DNA of 64,000 nucleotides from JBKCUI01 sp043757445 (GCA_043757445.1 JAYVPJ010000016.1:23640-87639); one strand, 5' to 3'; counted from the stretch's first letter, positions 7,801-17,237 are shown. A program made the numbers and translations. Notes: generated by a model from the letters alone, not told the origin.

Positions 7801-9279
7801 TTAATCCAACCGATATCCCTCCCTATAAATTGGCTTGATTAGGTCAGCAACTCCAGGCGTAGTCAACGATTTTAGGTTGGTCACGACAAGATTCTTGGCA
7901 TCCCACTCGACCTTTTCGCCCCACTCACCCATGGCACCTTTTTCTCCACCTTTGGAAGCTGCCCATACGGCGAGGTTCCCAAGCAAGATGGTTTCAGTTA
8001 AAGGGCCTGCACGTTCAATAAAATTCGACTTGCAAATCGTTGGGTCTCCGGCCGCCTTTGCACGGAACAATTCGTACATATTGTTGACGTCATTGCTTCC
8101 TTTGCTTTCGGCTTTTTCGTAGTCGACTTTAACTTTGTCGACGCCCTTGAGTTCGTACACTCCGCAGTAGTCATCTGCACTGTAAAACGCTCCCTTTTCA
8201 CCGACAATAAGAACGCCGCTCTTGGCTACCTTGTTGATCCCCAATTTTTCGAAGACCTCAGCTGGTGGTTTGTTTCCTTCGCGATCGTACCACCAAAACG
8301 GAATGGCAGGTCGCTCTTTTGTCTCCGGAAATTCGAACTTGATAACGGAGCTTGCAGGGAAGCTGTCGAAATCGTGTCCGCTCGTTTTGGCAACAACGGA
8401 GATAGGATCGCGTAGACCGCAGGAAGCGAACGGGACGGTCAATTGGTGGCAAGCCATGTCGCCGAGCGCGCCTGTTCCGAAATCCCACCAACCGCGAAAT
8501 TCGAAACTATGGTAATGTCCGGGCCAGTAGTCTCGGTCCTTTGCAACCCCGATCCATCTCTTCCAGTCGATCCGTTCCAGCTTGCTGACAATTTCCGAGT
8601 GTTTCTTTAAGATTATCTCTGGAGCTGCGGCGGGATCTTCTTTGAAGGCCTCTGCTGCAAATTTCCCCATATTCATGCGTCTACCAGGGGCTTGGGCCCA
8701 TACTGGGCGATTGGACCAAGCATATACTTCCTTGAGTGTTCCAAGAACTCCCGACTTCAATTGCGCGATGGCTTCTCGCGAGGAATCGAGGGCAGTACCT
8801 TGGTTGCCCATTTGAGTGCAAACGCCGGTTTCCTTTGCAACTGTGGCTAAAAGCCGTGCTTCGTAGATCGTACGAGTCAAAGGCTTTTGTGTGTAGCAAC
8901 TGGCGCCAAGCCGCATGGCTGCGAGGGTTACTGGACCGTGCATATGATCCGGAGTACTGACGGTGACGAGGTCGAGATTCTTGCCGTACTTAGCAAAGAG
9001 TTCGCGGAAGTCTGTAAATTTTTCGGCACTCTTAAAACCTGACTCGTTGCCCTTTACGTCCAATCGATCTCGATCGATATCGCAGATTGCGATCACGTTC
9101 CCAAACATGGCTGCATGCGTCGAATCGCCACCTCCTTTACCACCTATACCGATGCAAGCAACATTGAGCTTCTCATTTGGAGAAGTACTGAGAGCGGTAC
9201 GATTGCCGGCGGCAACAAAGTATCCGGCACTTACAACAGAAGTGTTTTGAAGAAATTGGCGGCGGGTTGGTCTTGACAT
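7801..9279 (-). CDS. Tat-exported Gfo/Idh/MocA-family oxidoreductase
   Basis: A 492-residue protein starting with a twin-arginine signal (RRQFLQNTSVVSAGYFVAA). The mature part opens with a Rossmann strand-loop (NVACIGIGGKGGGDS) and continues with VTVSTPDHMHGPVTLAAM and the Gfo/Idh signature TQKPLTRTIYEAR; the C-terminal half is the family's substrate-binding sheet. It oxidises or reduces a sugar using a tightly bound NAD(P) in the periplasm. Members encoded near DUF1080 hydrolases are candidates for C3 oxidation of glycosides. It is the first gene of the minus-strand cluster and is followed by a strong terminator. Confidence 0.9.
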   Translation of the reverse strand: MSRPTRRQFLQNTSVVSAGYFVAAGNRTALSTSPNEKLNVACIGIGGKGGGDSTHAAMFGNVIAICDIDRDRLDVKGNESGFKSAEKFTDFRELFAKYGKNLDLVTVSTPDHMHGPVTLAAMRLGASCYTQKPLTRTIYEARLLATVAKETGVCTQMGNQGTALDSSREAIAQLKSGVLGTLKEVYAWSNRPVWAQAPGRRMNMGKFAAEAFKEDPAAAPEIILKKHSEIVSKLERIDWKRWIGVAKDRDYWPGHYHSFEFRGWWDFGTGALGDMACHQLTVPFASCGLRDPISVVAKTSGHDFDSFPASSVIKFEFPETKERPAIPFWWYDREGNKPPAEVFEKLGINKVAKSGVLIVGEKGAFYSADDYCGVYELKGVDKVKVDYEKAESKGSNDVNNMYELFRAKAAGDPTICKSNFIERAGPLTETILLGNLAVWAASKGGEKGAMGEWGEKVEWDAKNLVVTNLKSLTTPGVADLIKPIYREGYRLD

Positions 9280-9922
9280 AGAGTTGTCCCATCAATGGAG
9301 GCGAAATGGAGGAAGGTATGAGTCCGTTCAACGAATGCCGCGTCTACGAAAGCGGCGCACCATGGTGACACACGATGGATTTTGCGGGCGAACCTCGGTG
9401 ATCTTGAAAAAAACACCGTTACAAGTCGATTGGGTATGAGTGGGCCCCTTTCGAACTGTGGTCTCAGTATACTGGCCCGCATCGAGCCAAGCAACAACTG
9501 GTTCCTTCTTCCTTACGATCACTAGTAGCATGGACCCCTGGGCCGTGTGGCTAGTAGCATGGCCCCCTGGGCCGTGTGGAGGCATTCCCACTTTCGCATC
9601 ATTGATCTAGTTGATAGCTCCTGGGCTACTTGGGTAGCCAAAAAGCTCGTACGATCCATCGTTCAAGCCGGCGGGATTCAGATTTACCGCAGATGCCTGA
9701 TTCTTAAGTTCCGTAGGTATTGTCAGTATTGCCGAATATTCTGATTTCTCAAATGGAAGCAAAAAATGCTAGGCCATATTGGAAATGTCTAAAAAAAGCC
9801 AACTCATGGTCTTATTCCATGTGAACTCCAGCCGAAAGAAACGTTTGCGAAAGGTCGCAAGCAAGTATCGCTTTTCTGTCGTGACTCAAAAGGGTGTACG
9901 AATTTTGATTCGTACAAATATC
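9280..9922. other. Intergenic region with tandem REP-like units
   Basis: This 643-base gap between divergent genes holds the promoter region of the Gfo/Idh gene and two tandem REP-like units (listed separately). A small hairpin, GGCTACTtggGTAGCC-like, lies at about 9624-9640. A frame open from 9779 runs into the next gene, but its extra 48 residues are basic and lack any family feature. I see no RNA gene. Confidence 0.5.
9522..9579. repeat. Tandem pair of 29-bp palindromic repeats (CATGGCCC family)
   Basis: Two head-to-tail 29-base units (9522-9550, 9551-9579) differ by one base. The core CATGGCCCCCTGGGCCGTG is a near-perfect palindrome. Other copies: 29823-29849, 52055-52081, and inverted at 13533-13553. 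Confidence 0.8.
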
Positions 9923-10192
9923 ATGTGGCGAGCATTCTTTTGTGCGGTGGGAATTGTCCTGATCATCATGGGCATCGAATGCCTTTTGATCGATAGCGCC
10001 ATATTGGTAGCCGGTGTGCTCGATGATCCAATTCCCCAGATTCAACAGCCAACGGGCGGCCTCTTTTCACCTCCTGTTCAAACAACTGTGGACCGGGTCT
10101 TTCGTCCTTCGGAATGGTTTCCGTGGTCACTGCTTGCAAGCGGCGCGATTGTTTTGCTCTATTCGATATCGCTGCGCAAGAATGTATCTTAA
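9923..10192 (+). CDS. Small planctomycete-type membrane protein
   Basis: An 89-residue protein with two predicted membrane helices: residues ~4-22 (AFFCAVGIVLIIMGIECLL) and ~66-82 (PWSLLASGAIVLLYSISL). A proline-rich loop lies between them. I chose the ATG at 9923 because the protein then begins MWRAFF directly before the first helix. The frame is open upstream to 9779, but that part is a basic tail that looks untranslated. No function is known to me. It converges with the rnc gene (19-base gap). Confidence 0.6.
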   Translation: MWRAFFCAVGIVLIIMGIECLLIDSAILVAGVLDDPIPQIQQPTGGLFSPPVQTTVDRVFRPSEWFPWSLLASGAIVLLYSISLRKNVS

Positions 10193-10211
10193 AAGTGTGC
10201 TCGCCTCTTTT

Positions 10212-10946
10212 TTACATCGTCGTGTAAGGCGCTTCCTCGCCGCGTAACTGTGAAAGTGCATTTCCTGCGGCTCGTTGTTCGGCATCCTTTTTGTTTCGTC
10301 CCCATGCTGGAGCAAACCTGCGCCCTGTGATTTCTGCTGCGATCTGGAAGTGTTTGCTATGGTCTGGCCCACACTCGTCAACCAATCGATACACCGGCGT
10401 CCCTTTTAGATCGCGCTGAGCAAGTTGTTGTAGAAGCGACTTGTAGTTTCCTCCGCTATGACCATCAGCGGCCAATCGGATCTCTGCTTCCATATGCTCC
10501 AAAATAAACTTGCCGACAACCTCAACACCGCTATCCAGAAAGATTGCGGCTACGATGGATTCAAACACATCACTCAAGAGCGAACGGGGCATTCCCGTTC
10601 TCAACATCCCTCGACCTACAATCAAACAACTATCCAAGCCAAGATGTCGCGATATCTTCGCGCAAACGCGTCGCGAAACGACCACTGACTTGATCTTAGT
10701 GAGCTCTCCTTCCAGATATTCCGGGTAAGAGCGAAAAAGCCTTTCGCAAATGATCATCCCTAAAATGGAGTCCCCCAAAAACTCCATCCGTTCGTTCGAT
10801 TCGGTGCGGGTCGAAGCAACGCTGGAATGAGTCAATGCCGACAATAGAATTGTTGGATCTTTAAAACGATATCCAATAATAGATTGGCATTGCTCTACCT
10901 TGTCCTCCACGCTGAGAGAGTTGTCTGGTGGAGTAAGGTCATTCAT
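10212..10946 (-). CDS. rnc: Ribonuclease III
   Basis: A double-stranded-RNA endonuclease for rRNA and mRNA processing in the cytoplasm. The nuclease domain has the signature NERMEFLGDS with the catalytic Glu and Asp, and the second acidic pair is in SDVFESIVAAIFLD. A dsRNA-binding domain occupies about the last 75 residues (NYKSLLQQLAQR ... KKDAEQRAAGNAL). The preferred start is the ATG at 10946 (244 aa); a frame from 10973 adds nine residues that match nothing in the family. A monocistronic arrangement is likely. Length and motifs are normal. Confidence 0.93.
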   Translation of the reverse strand: MNDLTPPDNSLSVEDKVEQCQSIIGYRFKDPTILLSALTHSSVASTRTESNERMEFLGDSILGMIICERLFRSYPEYLEGELTKIKSVVVSRRVCAKISRHLGLDSCLIVGRGMLRTGMPRSLLSDVFESIVAAIFLDSGVEVVGKFILEHMEAEIRLAADGHSGGNYKSLLQQLAQRDLKGTPVYRLVDECGPDHSKHFQIAAEITGRRFAPAWGRNKKDAEQRAAGNALSQLRGEEAPYTTM

Positions 10947-11160
10947 AGCCGTTAAATAAGGTCCAAATCGCATCGGATAGGAGAGTGTAAGTTGTCAGTT
11001 ATCGCAGGTTGTGGCACTAAAGACTAGCCCGTGCAATAAAATCTAAGAAAAGAGAGAAGTCGAAATGAACGATGGCTGCGTCGGAGTCCGAATTGTGGAA
11101 GGAATGTAGTTCGTCGATCCCCCGGCGCGCCGAAAGATAGCAACGTCACCAGATCTGTCG

Positions 11161-12396
11161 ATGATGCAGCCGATCCTCGTAGCCACCGCCATTTTTTCCA
11201 CCTTCCTGGGCGTTTTGTTGCTCAAAGCTGGAGGTGCACTCCTTTCGGATGTATTACAGAATCGTACTTCCAATAAACGGTATCTAGCCTCTCAAGATTC
11301 CGCAGATAACGAAATTTGCGGACGACTCAAACAAACCTACGCGAACCTATCATTAAGTCGCAGGCAAACACTTTGGCGCGAAGTAATGGTCGTCAAAGTC
11401 GTTCAGGAATCCGAGGATGTCCGATCCTTTTACCTCGTGGATCCAGGTTGCGAGCCATTGCCGGCCGCCTTACCCGGCCAGCATATTTTGGTGGAATGCA
11501 CTCGAAACCAAAGCGACCGCGGCGACCGCCGATGCTACACCCTGTCTGACGATGCCGCAGCTGGCCACTGGCGAATTACAGTTAAAAAAAATTCCGACCG
11601 ACCGCAAAGTACGAGTCGCTGGCTCCATGAGGAAGTATCAGCTGGCGACATTCTCCAAGTCAAAGGTCCGTCCGGTTCCTTCTACTTGCAACCTTTCAGC
11701 GAGCGGAACGTTGTATTAGTAAGTGCGGGCGTTGGCATTACACCCATGTTGCCCATGTTAATTGAAGCAATCCGAAGACCTAGTCAAACCGTCCACTTTT
11801 TCGTTCAATTTAGGGATGTGGCTCACATGCCATTTGCCGATTCACTTTCCGATTTGGCGGCAAAGCATCCCAATGTTTCCATGAATATCTGGATCAGTCG
11901 TTTTCCAAAAGGGGGCAAAAGGTCCGCTCGAAGTCTGTTTTATGAAGGAAAATTTCAAGCGAATCATTTGTTAGGCCATGACGATGAAGCAAGCGTTAGC
12001 GATTATTATCTGTGCGGCCCCGAAGCATGGCAGGACAAGATTCGAGCAGGATTATTGTTGGCTGGCGTGCCCTCGGAATCGATTCGATATGAACTATTCC
12101 AATCTGCAGAAACGCCAACTATTTCAGGCGAATTCAGTGCAGAACACAATATCCATTTTAAACAATCCGGCGCGAATGCTCGCTTCGAATCTTGCCATCG
12201 GAATCTTCTCGCGTGTGCAGGCCAAAACAACGTTTCTCTCGAGAGTGGTTGTCGAACCGGTGCATGCGGCAGCTGCGCAATCAAGCTTCTAAGAGGGAGG
12301 GTGCGGTACACGCGTCGGCCACAGTTTCATACTCAGTCAAGCGATATACTCCCGTGTGTTTGCGTGCCCGAAACCGATATCGAATTGGACGCGTAA
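11161..12396 (+). CDS. Membrane-anchored FAD/[2Fe-2S] ferredoxin reductase-like protein
   Basis: A 411-residue electron-transfer protein. An N-terminal membrane helix (~5-24) precedes a ferredoxin-NADP-reductase module with the FAD motif RCYTLSD (124-130), the nucleotide-binding GVGITPM (191-197) and CGP (285-287). A C-terminal plant-type ferredoxin domain follows, with cysteines 364, 369, 372 in CRTGACGSC and a fourth at 399 or 401. The order FAD-NAD-2Fe2S matches hybrid-cluster-protein reductase and the reductase parts of Rieske oxygenases. Electrons would flow from NAD(P)H through FAD to the iron-sulfur centre. No hybrid-cluster protein, globin or oxygenase gene is next to it, so the acceptor is unknown. 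Confidence 0.9.
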   Translation: MMQPILVATAIFSTFLGVLLLKAGGALLSDVLQNRTSNKRYLASQDSADNEICGRLKQTYANLSLSRRQTLWREVMVVKVVQESEDVRSFYLVDPGCEPLPAALPGQHILVECTRNQSDRGDRRCYTLSDDAAAGHWRITVKKNSDRPQSTSRWLHEEVSAGDILQVKGPSGSFYLQPFSERNVVLVSAGVGITPMLPMLIEAIRRPSQTVHFFVQFRDVAHMPFADSLSDLAAKHPNVSMNIWISRFPKGGKRSARSLFYEGKFQANHLLGHDDEASVSDYYLCGPEAWQDKIRAGLLLAGVPSESIRYELFQSAETPTISGEFSAEHNIHFKQSGANARFESCHRNLLACAGQNNVSLESGCRTGACGSCAIKLLRGRVRYTRRPQFHTQSSDILPCVCVPETDIELDA

Positions 12397-12497
12397 CTCC
12401 AAGAAGTGTCAATTTTCCGTTTCTTTTGGTCGGCGGGTGAATTAGTTTAGACAGTCATCAGGCCATCAACCCCCTTCAAGGGAATCGGAGAATTGCA

Positions 12498-13460
12498 ATG
12501 CCATTTCGTACCAAACCGCTTGGCACCGTCATCGTTTTCTTTTTGGCTTTATTTTGCGAAAACCTTTCCTCCCAGTCGAGCGGGCAGGTATCGGACAAGC
12601 CAAAAGAAACGGTGAAGATCCTATTTGCTGGCGATATCATGTTGGACGGTGGCCCAGGTAATTTCGTGGCCAATGGAAAGGATCCGTTTGAGGCCTGCGC
12701 ATCTCTCTTCGAGGGAGTTGACCTCTGCATCGGCAACCTTGAATGCGTGCTCGGTCGGGGCGGCCAGCAAAGATTGAAACCCTATGTTTTTCGCGGCGCC
12801 ACCGACTCGCCTCGCTTCATTAAAAAATACTTTCATGCCGTGAGCTTAGCAAACAACCATTCCATGGACTTTGGGCCTGAAGGGATGGTGGAAATGCTCG
12901 CTGTGCTCAACCGTGAGAAACTCCCCTATTTCGGTGGAGGTCTCACGCTCAAAGAAGCGACCGCCCCTTTTCTGATCGAACTCAAAGGGCATAAAATAGC
13001 AATCTTGGGTTTCAATGAATTCCACGCTCAGGAATACGCTGCAACCGAGAGTGTGGCGGGGAACTCACCGCTATCAGATCAAGCAGTCATCGACGCAATT
13101 AAGCATGCACGCGAAAAACTAGGTTGCAACGTCATCATTCCTTTTTTGCATTGGGGTGAAGAATTAATGCCGGCACCACGCCCCGATCAAGCCAAATCGT
13201 CCAAGAAATGGATCGAAGCCGGAGCAACGGCGGTGATTGGAGCGCACCCACACATCCCCCAAACCATCGAGGCCTATCATGGTAAACCGATCATTTACAG
13301 CCTTGGAAACTTCGCTTTCGACTATTTTCCAGTCGATCCGCCCGAGTGGATTGGCTGGGTAGCCGTAATCGAAATTGAGCCATCGGGAACGATTGGACTC
13401 GAAATCAAGACCATTATCTTAGATGCGGCAGGTTGTCCCAAACCAGCTCCGACAGAATAA
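12498..13460 (+). CDS. Exported CapA-family protein
   Basis: The 320-residue protein has a signal peptide (~1-31) and a CapA/PgsA-type metallophosphoesterase-like fold. Typical motifs are LFAGDIMLDGG, IGNLECVL, SLANNHSMDFG, LHWGEE, GAHPHIPQTIEAYHG and PIIYSLGNFAFDYF. In Bacillus the homologue takes part in poly-gamma-glutamate production, but in many bacteria such proteins stand alone and their job is unknown. No capB or capC homologue is nearby, so polymer synthesis is not supported here. A GGAG ribosome site lies about nine bases before the ATG. Apparently monocistronic. Confidence 0.88.
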   Translation: MPFRTKPLGTVIVFFLALFCENLSSQSSGQVSDKPKETVKILFAGDIMLDGGPGNFVANGKDPFEACASLFEGVDLCIGNLECVLGRGGQQRLKPYVFRGATDSPRFIKKYFHAVSLANNHSMDFGPEGMVEMLAVLNREKLPYFGGGLTLKEATAPFLIELKGHKIAILGFNEFHAQEYAATESVAGNSPLSDQAVIDAIKHAREKLGCNVIIPFLHWGEELMPAPRPDQAKSSKKWIEAGATAVIGAHPHIPQTIEAYHGKPIIYSLGNFAFDYFPVDPPEWIGWVAVIEIEPSGTIGLEIKTIILDAAGCPKPAPTE

Positions 13461-13532
13461 TTGCCCAGGCAGCCCCTCCAACCATCGCAATCGTTCGGAC
13501 CACTACGGTAACACGCCCTCGCGCCCTGTTCT

Positions 13533-13553
13533 GCACGGCCCAGGGGGCCATGC
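13533..13553 (-). repeat. CATGGCCC-family palindromic repeat, inverted copy
   Basis: Reads as the reverse complement of the unit at 9522-9579. It lies in the 231-base gap between the CapA-like gene and the HTH-membrane gene. Confidence 0.7.
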
Positions 13554-13691
13554 CACGCTTGGGCCGAACACAGGTATTCGCGACCAACTTGATTTCTTCC
13601 TGCGTGACTGGAATGTGTGCGTTGCGTAGATTAGTCTAGATACTTCGATTTTCCCCCTCGTTTGTTCTCTCTGTTCTAAGTGACGACCGGC

Positions 13692-14984
13692 ATGGCAAAC
13701 TACGTATCCCTCGATGAAGCCGCAAAGATTCTCGGCATTCCCGCCGACGAACTTGTTGAGATGCGATCGCGTGGCGAAATATTCGGATATCGCGATGGAA
13801 AATCTTGGAAATTCAAATCCGAAGAAATTGAGCGAGTTCAATCGGAATTGGGGGGAGACGCTATGGATGAGGAAGCGGGTGGATCATCCATCCTCATCTC
13901 TGAACGGCAAGTAGGTCCGTCAGGAAGCAAGAGCGGGTCGACCGTTGGCAAAGCGGGAGCCAGTGACCTGGAACTTGGTAGCGATCTCAATTTAGCTCAC
14001 GATGATGAGAATATGGGGAGCGACGTTGCGTTAGTTCCTGATCCAAAAAGTGGTAGCGGAGTTCGATTGGTTAATAGAAAGCCAAGTACATCGGACGGCA
14101 GTAGTGTTGAATTGGATGGCGACGGTAAAGGAACAAGCCCTGCCGATCTCAAATTACCCCAGGAAGGCGGTTCGGGAAGCGAAGTTGAACTTGGAAGCGA
14201 TCTGAACTTGGCCGGCGATGAATCACCTGACAGAAGTGGTTTGGATCTGATGGGACGCGACTCCAAAGTTGTGAGTGGATCAGGTAGCAGCGGCAGTCTC
14301 GGTCTTGGCGCAGATCTCGAGCTAGCAAGCGATGACGAGGATGATTTGGTTTTGGGTTCGGATTCAGGTGTGGGGCTTGCATCGGAAAGTGGAATCAATC
14401 TGATGAGTCCGTCTGACAGTGGCTTGTCATTGGAAGACGAACCGCTCGATCTCGCGGGGACAGGTATCTCTGGACTCGATCTCGGAGGTGAAGTCGCGAG
14501 TGGTTCAGGTTCAGGTGTTGGTTCCGCAAGCGGTGTCAGTGGACTGGGTAGCGGTGCCTTGATCGATTTCCAACAGGGAGAAGAATTTCAACTCACTCCG
14601 TCCAGTGGTGGCATTGAGGTAGACGATGATAGTGGCTCACAAGTTATCGAGCTCGAAGATTCGAGCGAGTTTGGCGCGATTCCAGCCGGTGGGGGTTTGG
14701 GCGGATTTGATCCAATTGACGAGCAAGGCGGATTTGGCAGTGAAGGCTTTGGAGACGACGCAGCACTAGCGGGTGGAGCGCTCGCTGCGGGGGCTATGCG
14801 GGGTGTCCCAGAAACTCCCTACGGCACTCTCGATGTAGTCTTGCTTCTCGGGATTCTGTTACTAATGGGAATGGGTGGATTGCTGGTTACGGACCTAATG
14901 CGAAACATTTGGGCATGGGACGGTCAGAATGACTATACATCCGGTTTCACTTCCATGTTGGTTAAGGCCATTCCTGTGAAGTAA
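13692..14984 (+). CDS. Excisionase-type HTH protein with long acidic linker and C-terminal membrane anchor
   Basis: The 430-residue protein starts with a MerR/excisionase-like winged-HTH (MANYVSLDEAAKILGI ... YRDGKSWKFKSEEIERVQ, ~1-55). Some 310 residues rich in Ser, Gly, Asp and Leu follow, with repeats of the type ELGSDLNLA-D (three clear copies). The protein ends with one membrane helix (~380-403, LLLGILLLMGMGGLLV). I chose the ATG at 13692; the frame also allows a GTG at 13680. The layout suggests a DNA- or protein-binding head tethered to the membrane by a flexible spacer. I recall such proteins as planctomycete-typical, but their function is not known. Confidence 0.8.
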   Translation: MANYVSLDEAAKILGIPADELVEMRSRGEIFGYRDGKSWKFKSEEIERVQSELGGDAMDEEAGGSSILISERQVGPSGSKSGSTVGKAGASDLELGSDLNLAHDDENMGSDVALVPDPKSGSGVRLVNRKPSTSDGSSVELDGDGKGTSPADLKLPQEGGSGSEVELGSDLNLAGDESPDRSGLDLMGRDSKVVSGSGSSGSLGLGADLELASDDEDDLVLGSDSGVGLASESGINLMSPSDSGLSLEDEPLDLAGTGISGLDLGGEVASGSGSGVGSASGVSGLGSGALIDFQQGEEFQLTPSSGGIEVDDDSGSQVIELEDSSEFGAIPAGGGLGGFDPIDEQGGFGSEGFGDDAALAGGALAAGAMRGVPETPYGTLDVVLLLGILLLMGMGGLLVTDLMRNIWAWDGQNDYTSGFTSMLVKAIPVK

Positions 14985-15010
14985 GGCGAGCGGCAGGCTG
15001 AAATTTACTA
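14982..15010. repeat. GGCGAGCGG-family repeat at convergent gene ends
   Basis: The unit GGCGAGCGGCAGGCTGAA, ending near TTTACTA, supplies or abuts the stop codons of both flanking convergent genes (TAA at 14982, TAG at 15008). Other copies: 29796, 43222, 52280. In the best copy the inner part folds as AGGCT-ga-AGCCT, which suggests a terminator-like or REP role. Confidence 0.65.
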
Positions 15011-16870
15011 TTCCGCTGTAATGGTCATGAGTGTTCCCGATTCGTATTTGATTCGAATCAAGGCCAGCATGTGTTGAACTTGTCTATTCGCCCAAGTGTT
15101 CTCGGCGACGATTAGTCGATTTTCAGCATCCAGCAGGTCATTGAGGACATTGCTTGGCGAGGGGTTTTCGCCCATAAAATCGTCGAAATGAACCTTGTGT
15201 CCGTCCACTTCGTCGCGAGTGGAAAGAGTGCTCTCAATCGCGGCCAAGGTTGTGGCGTATGTAGCCTTTGCGTTAGCGATAGCCGTGAAGATATCAGCAT
15301 AGGCTTTCTTAAGCTCGTTCGAGTAATCGGACTGAAGTTTCGCAATCTCCAATTGTCGACTAAGCAAGTTCGACTTGGCGGTGCGATTGAGAACAGAATT
15401 CTGAAACGTCAAGCCTGTCGCAAAACTTGGTCTGCCTGAATCGAACTGATTACCATAGGACTGGGCAAACTCATTGTTGCCTCGCAACCCTCGAACGTAA
15501 CTATTTGTCTCGAAATCCAATTGCGGACGAAGTTCGTTTACGGCTAAATTTTTTTGCACCATGGCAATTTGAATCGTTTGCTGGATCGCTAACAGGTCGC
15601 CCCGATTATTGAGCGCTGCAAGGAGCTCTTCCTCGATTGGGATTTTCGGTAACTCTGTTGTTGGCATCGTCAAGGGAACAATTTCCAGACAAGTTTGTTG
15701 ATCTAAATCGGGTGAATTCACTAGTTGGCGAAGAGATGCCTGAAGTCCCCAAATGTTTGCTTTGGCGGTCTCAATTTGTCCTTGTTGATTGGCGATAGCC
15801 GCATTTGCACGAGAGACATAAGCTTGGACTAAATCGCGTCCCTCTCGATTCACGAGTTGTTGCTTGATTTGCTTGAGTCGATCTTGCCCGTGTCGCGCCT
15901 GCTCAAGCAGGTGCCTATTCAAGACCAGCTCCCAATACGTGTTGACAATATCCCAAGCATGTTTCTGCAGTTCCCGGTTGGCGGAAGCTATCTTTTCATC
16001 CGTTCTAAGCCCCGCGATGCGAATGGATGAGGTGTTGTAGTACTTTCCGGAACCTCGCATCAACGGCTGGGTATAGTTGAGGCTTAGTTTGGTATCCGCT
16101 TGGTTGTTCGGTTTGAAAAACAAGGAGTTATTGTCGCGAGCGTTAAACATTTGCGATAACTCCGTTTTTCCACCGAGGACATTGCGATCGCGTATGCCGA
16201 CAGAGTTTTCCCAAAACTGTTCGTTGAGGCGAGGCGCACCTCCGGTTGTTAGCGTGTTGCCAACAGGGTCTGAAGTGTTGTGGTAATTAGTCTGTGCGAA
16301 CCTACGTCTTTCCAATTCGCCCTGAGCACTTTGGATATCCGTGCGCTGAATTTTCGGGCCAATCAGGATGCTTTGGACTCTGGGTGAATAGAGCATCGAA
16401 TGCCAAATGAGCTGTTCCAGCTCAACTCGACATGTCTTGTTTGGATCAACTGCGAGTATCGGCTGGATGCACGAGCCTTGCCACCATGGGAGCCATTGCT
16501 CGCTCGAAAATGGTAACTCGTCCGACCGCAATTCGGCTGTGGGCAGGCTTTCCCGTTGGCTGGGAAATGGCGAAGAGTCTTCGATTGGTTGGACTACCTC
16601 CCCTACGATTTTAGGTTGTAGCTCAGACTGTGATAATACACTCTGCGGTATTGTCGAAAGCGCGGTTGGGAGTTGCGATGGTGTCTGGGAGTTGAGCCCA
16701 ACAAGTCGTTCAAATTCCTCGCTAGAGAGTCCACTTGACGGCAATGCGTGCGGGACTTCGTAGGTTCTACGATTGGACTGTGCATTCAAAACGCTACACA
16801 ACAACGTCAGCAGCATTGCTGACGCGCTTAGTGTAGCTCTCGAGATGCCTACGTATTCCGACACGCACAT
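15008..16870 (-). CDS. TolC-family outer-membrane efflux protein
   Basis: A 620-residue protein with a signal peptide (~12-30), a low-complexity linker, and then two OEP repeats. Evidence: long coiled-coil helices such as RELQKHAWDIVNTYWELVL and QARHGQDRLKQIKQQLVNRE, plus the strands NYTQPLMRGSG and LNYTQPL that resemble the TolC beta-barrel entry. TolC proteins are trimeric outer-membrane channels for RND or ABC efflux or for type I secretion. No membrane-fusion or RND gene is adjacent, so its pump partners lie elsewhere. The ~130-residue N-terminal extension before the first helix is longer than usual. Divergent from the GGDEF gene. Confidence 0.87.
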   Translation of the reverse strand: MCVSEYVGISRATLSASAMLLTLLCSVLNAQSNRRTYEVPHALPSSGLSSEEFERLVGLNSQTPSQLPTALSTIPQSVLSQSELQPKIVGEVVQPIEDSSPFPSQRESLPTAELRSDELPFSSEQWLPWWQGSCIQPILAVDPNKTCRVELEQLIWHSMLYSPRVQSILIGPKIQRTDIQSAQGELERRRFAQTNYHNTSDPVGNTLTTGGAPRLNEQFWENSVGIRDRNVLGGKTELSQMFNARDNNSLFFKPNNQADTKLSLNYTQPLMRGSGKYYNTSSIRIAGLRTDEKIASANRELQKHAWDIVNTYWELVLNRHLLEQARHGQDRLKQIKQQLVNREGRDLVQAYVSRANAAIANQQGQIETAKANIWGLQASLRQLVNSPDLDQQTCLEIVPLTMPTTELPKIPIEEELLAALNNRGDLLAIQQTIQIAMVQKNLAVNELRPQLDFETNSYVRGLRGNNEFAQSYGNQFDSGRPSFATGLTFQNSVLNRTAKSNLLSRQLEIAKLQSDYSNELKKAYADIFTAIANAKATYATTLAAIESTLSTRDEVDGHKVHFDDFMGENPSPSNVLNDLLDAENRLIVAENTWANRQVQHMLALIRIKYESGTLMTITAE

Positions 16871-17237
16871 CCTCCACGTTGCAGCATTTCGAGTAATCCA
16901 TACTTGGACGACACAAATAGAAATACAGCTATCTTGCGTTATCGAGTTGCACGGGGAGTAAGAATCAGTGGATGATGGGACAGTCTCCCGTTGGTAAGAA
17001 AATCAATAGGACTATCCGCCTCGGAAGTGACAATCGCTTTGCTCCACACAATCGTTACAGAAGGAAAGCTTTGCCTAAAGAAACGACATAGCTTGCGATT
17101 TCAACCATTCTTTGTGCATCACCTACTATTTCTAAGCAACAGTAACGTGGAGAACACCCCTCGGTGCAGAGAACAACCCCTCTGCTGGCTAAACGCCAAG
17201 GCCAGCAATACACCCTTTCACGTTTTGGATCCCTCTG
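16871..17237. other. Divergent promoter region between the tolC-like and GGDEF genes
   Basis: This 367-base gap holds no convincing ORF. A hairpin TGCTGGC / GCCAGCA (17183-17189, 17201-17207; loop 11) lies 30 bases before the GGDEF start and could affect its translation. I looked for a c-di-GMP riboswitch and did not find its core. Confidence 0.4.

Noticed and set aside
9522..9579. CRISPR array
   Set aside because: Only two 29-base units with no spacer between them and no cas genes.
16871..17237. c-di-GMP riboswitch upstream of the GGDEF gene
   Set aside because: The conserved core bases of GEMM riboswitches are not present; only a simple hairpin is.
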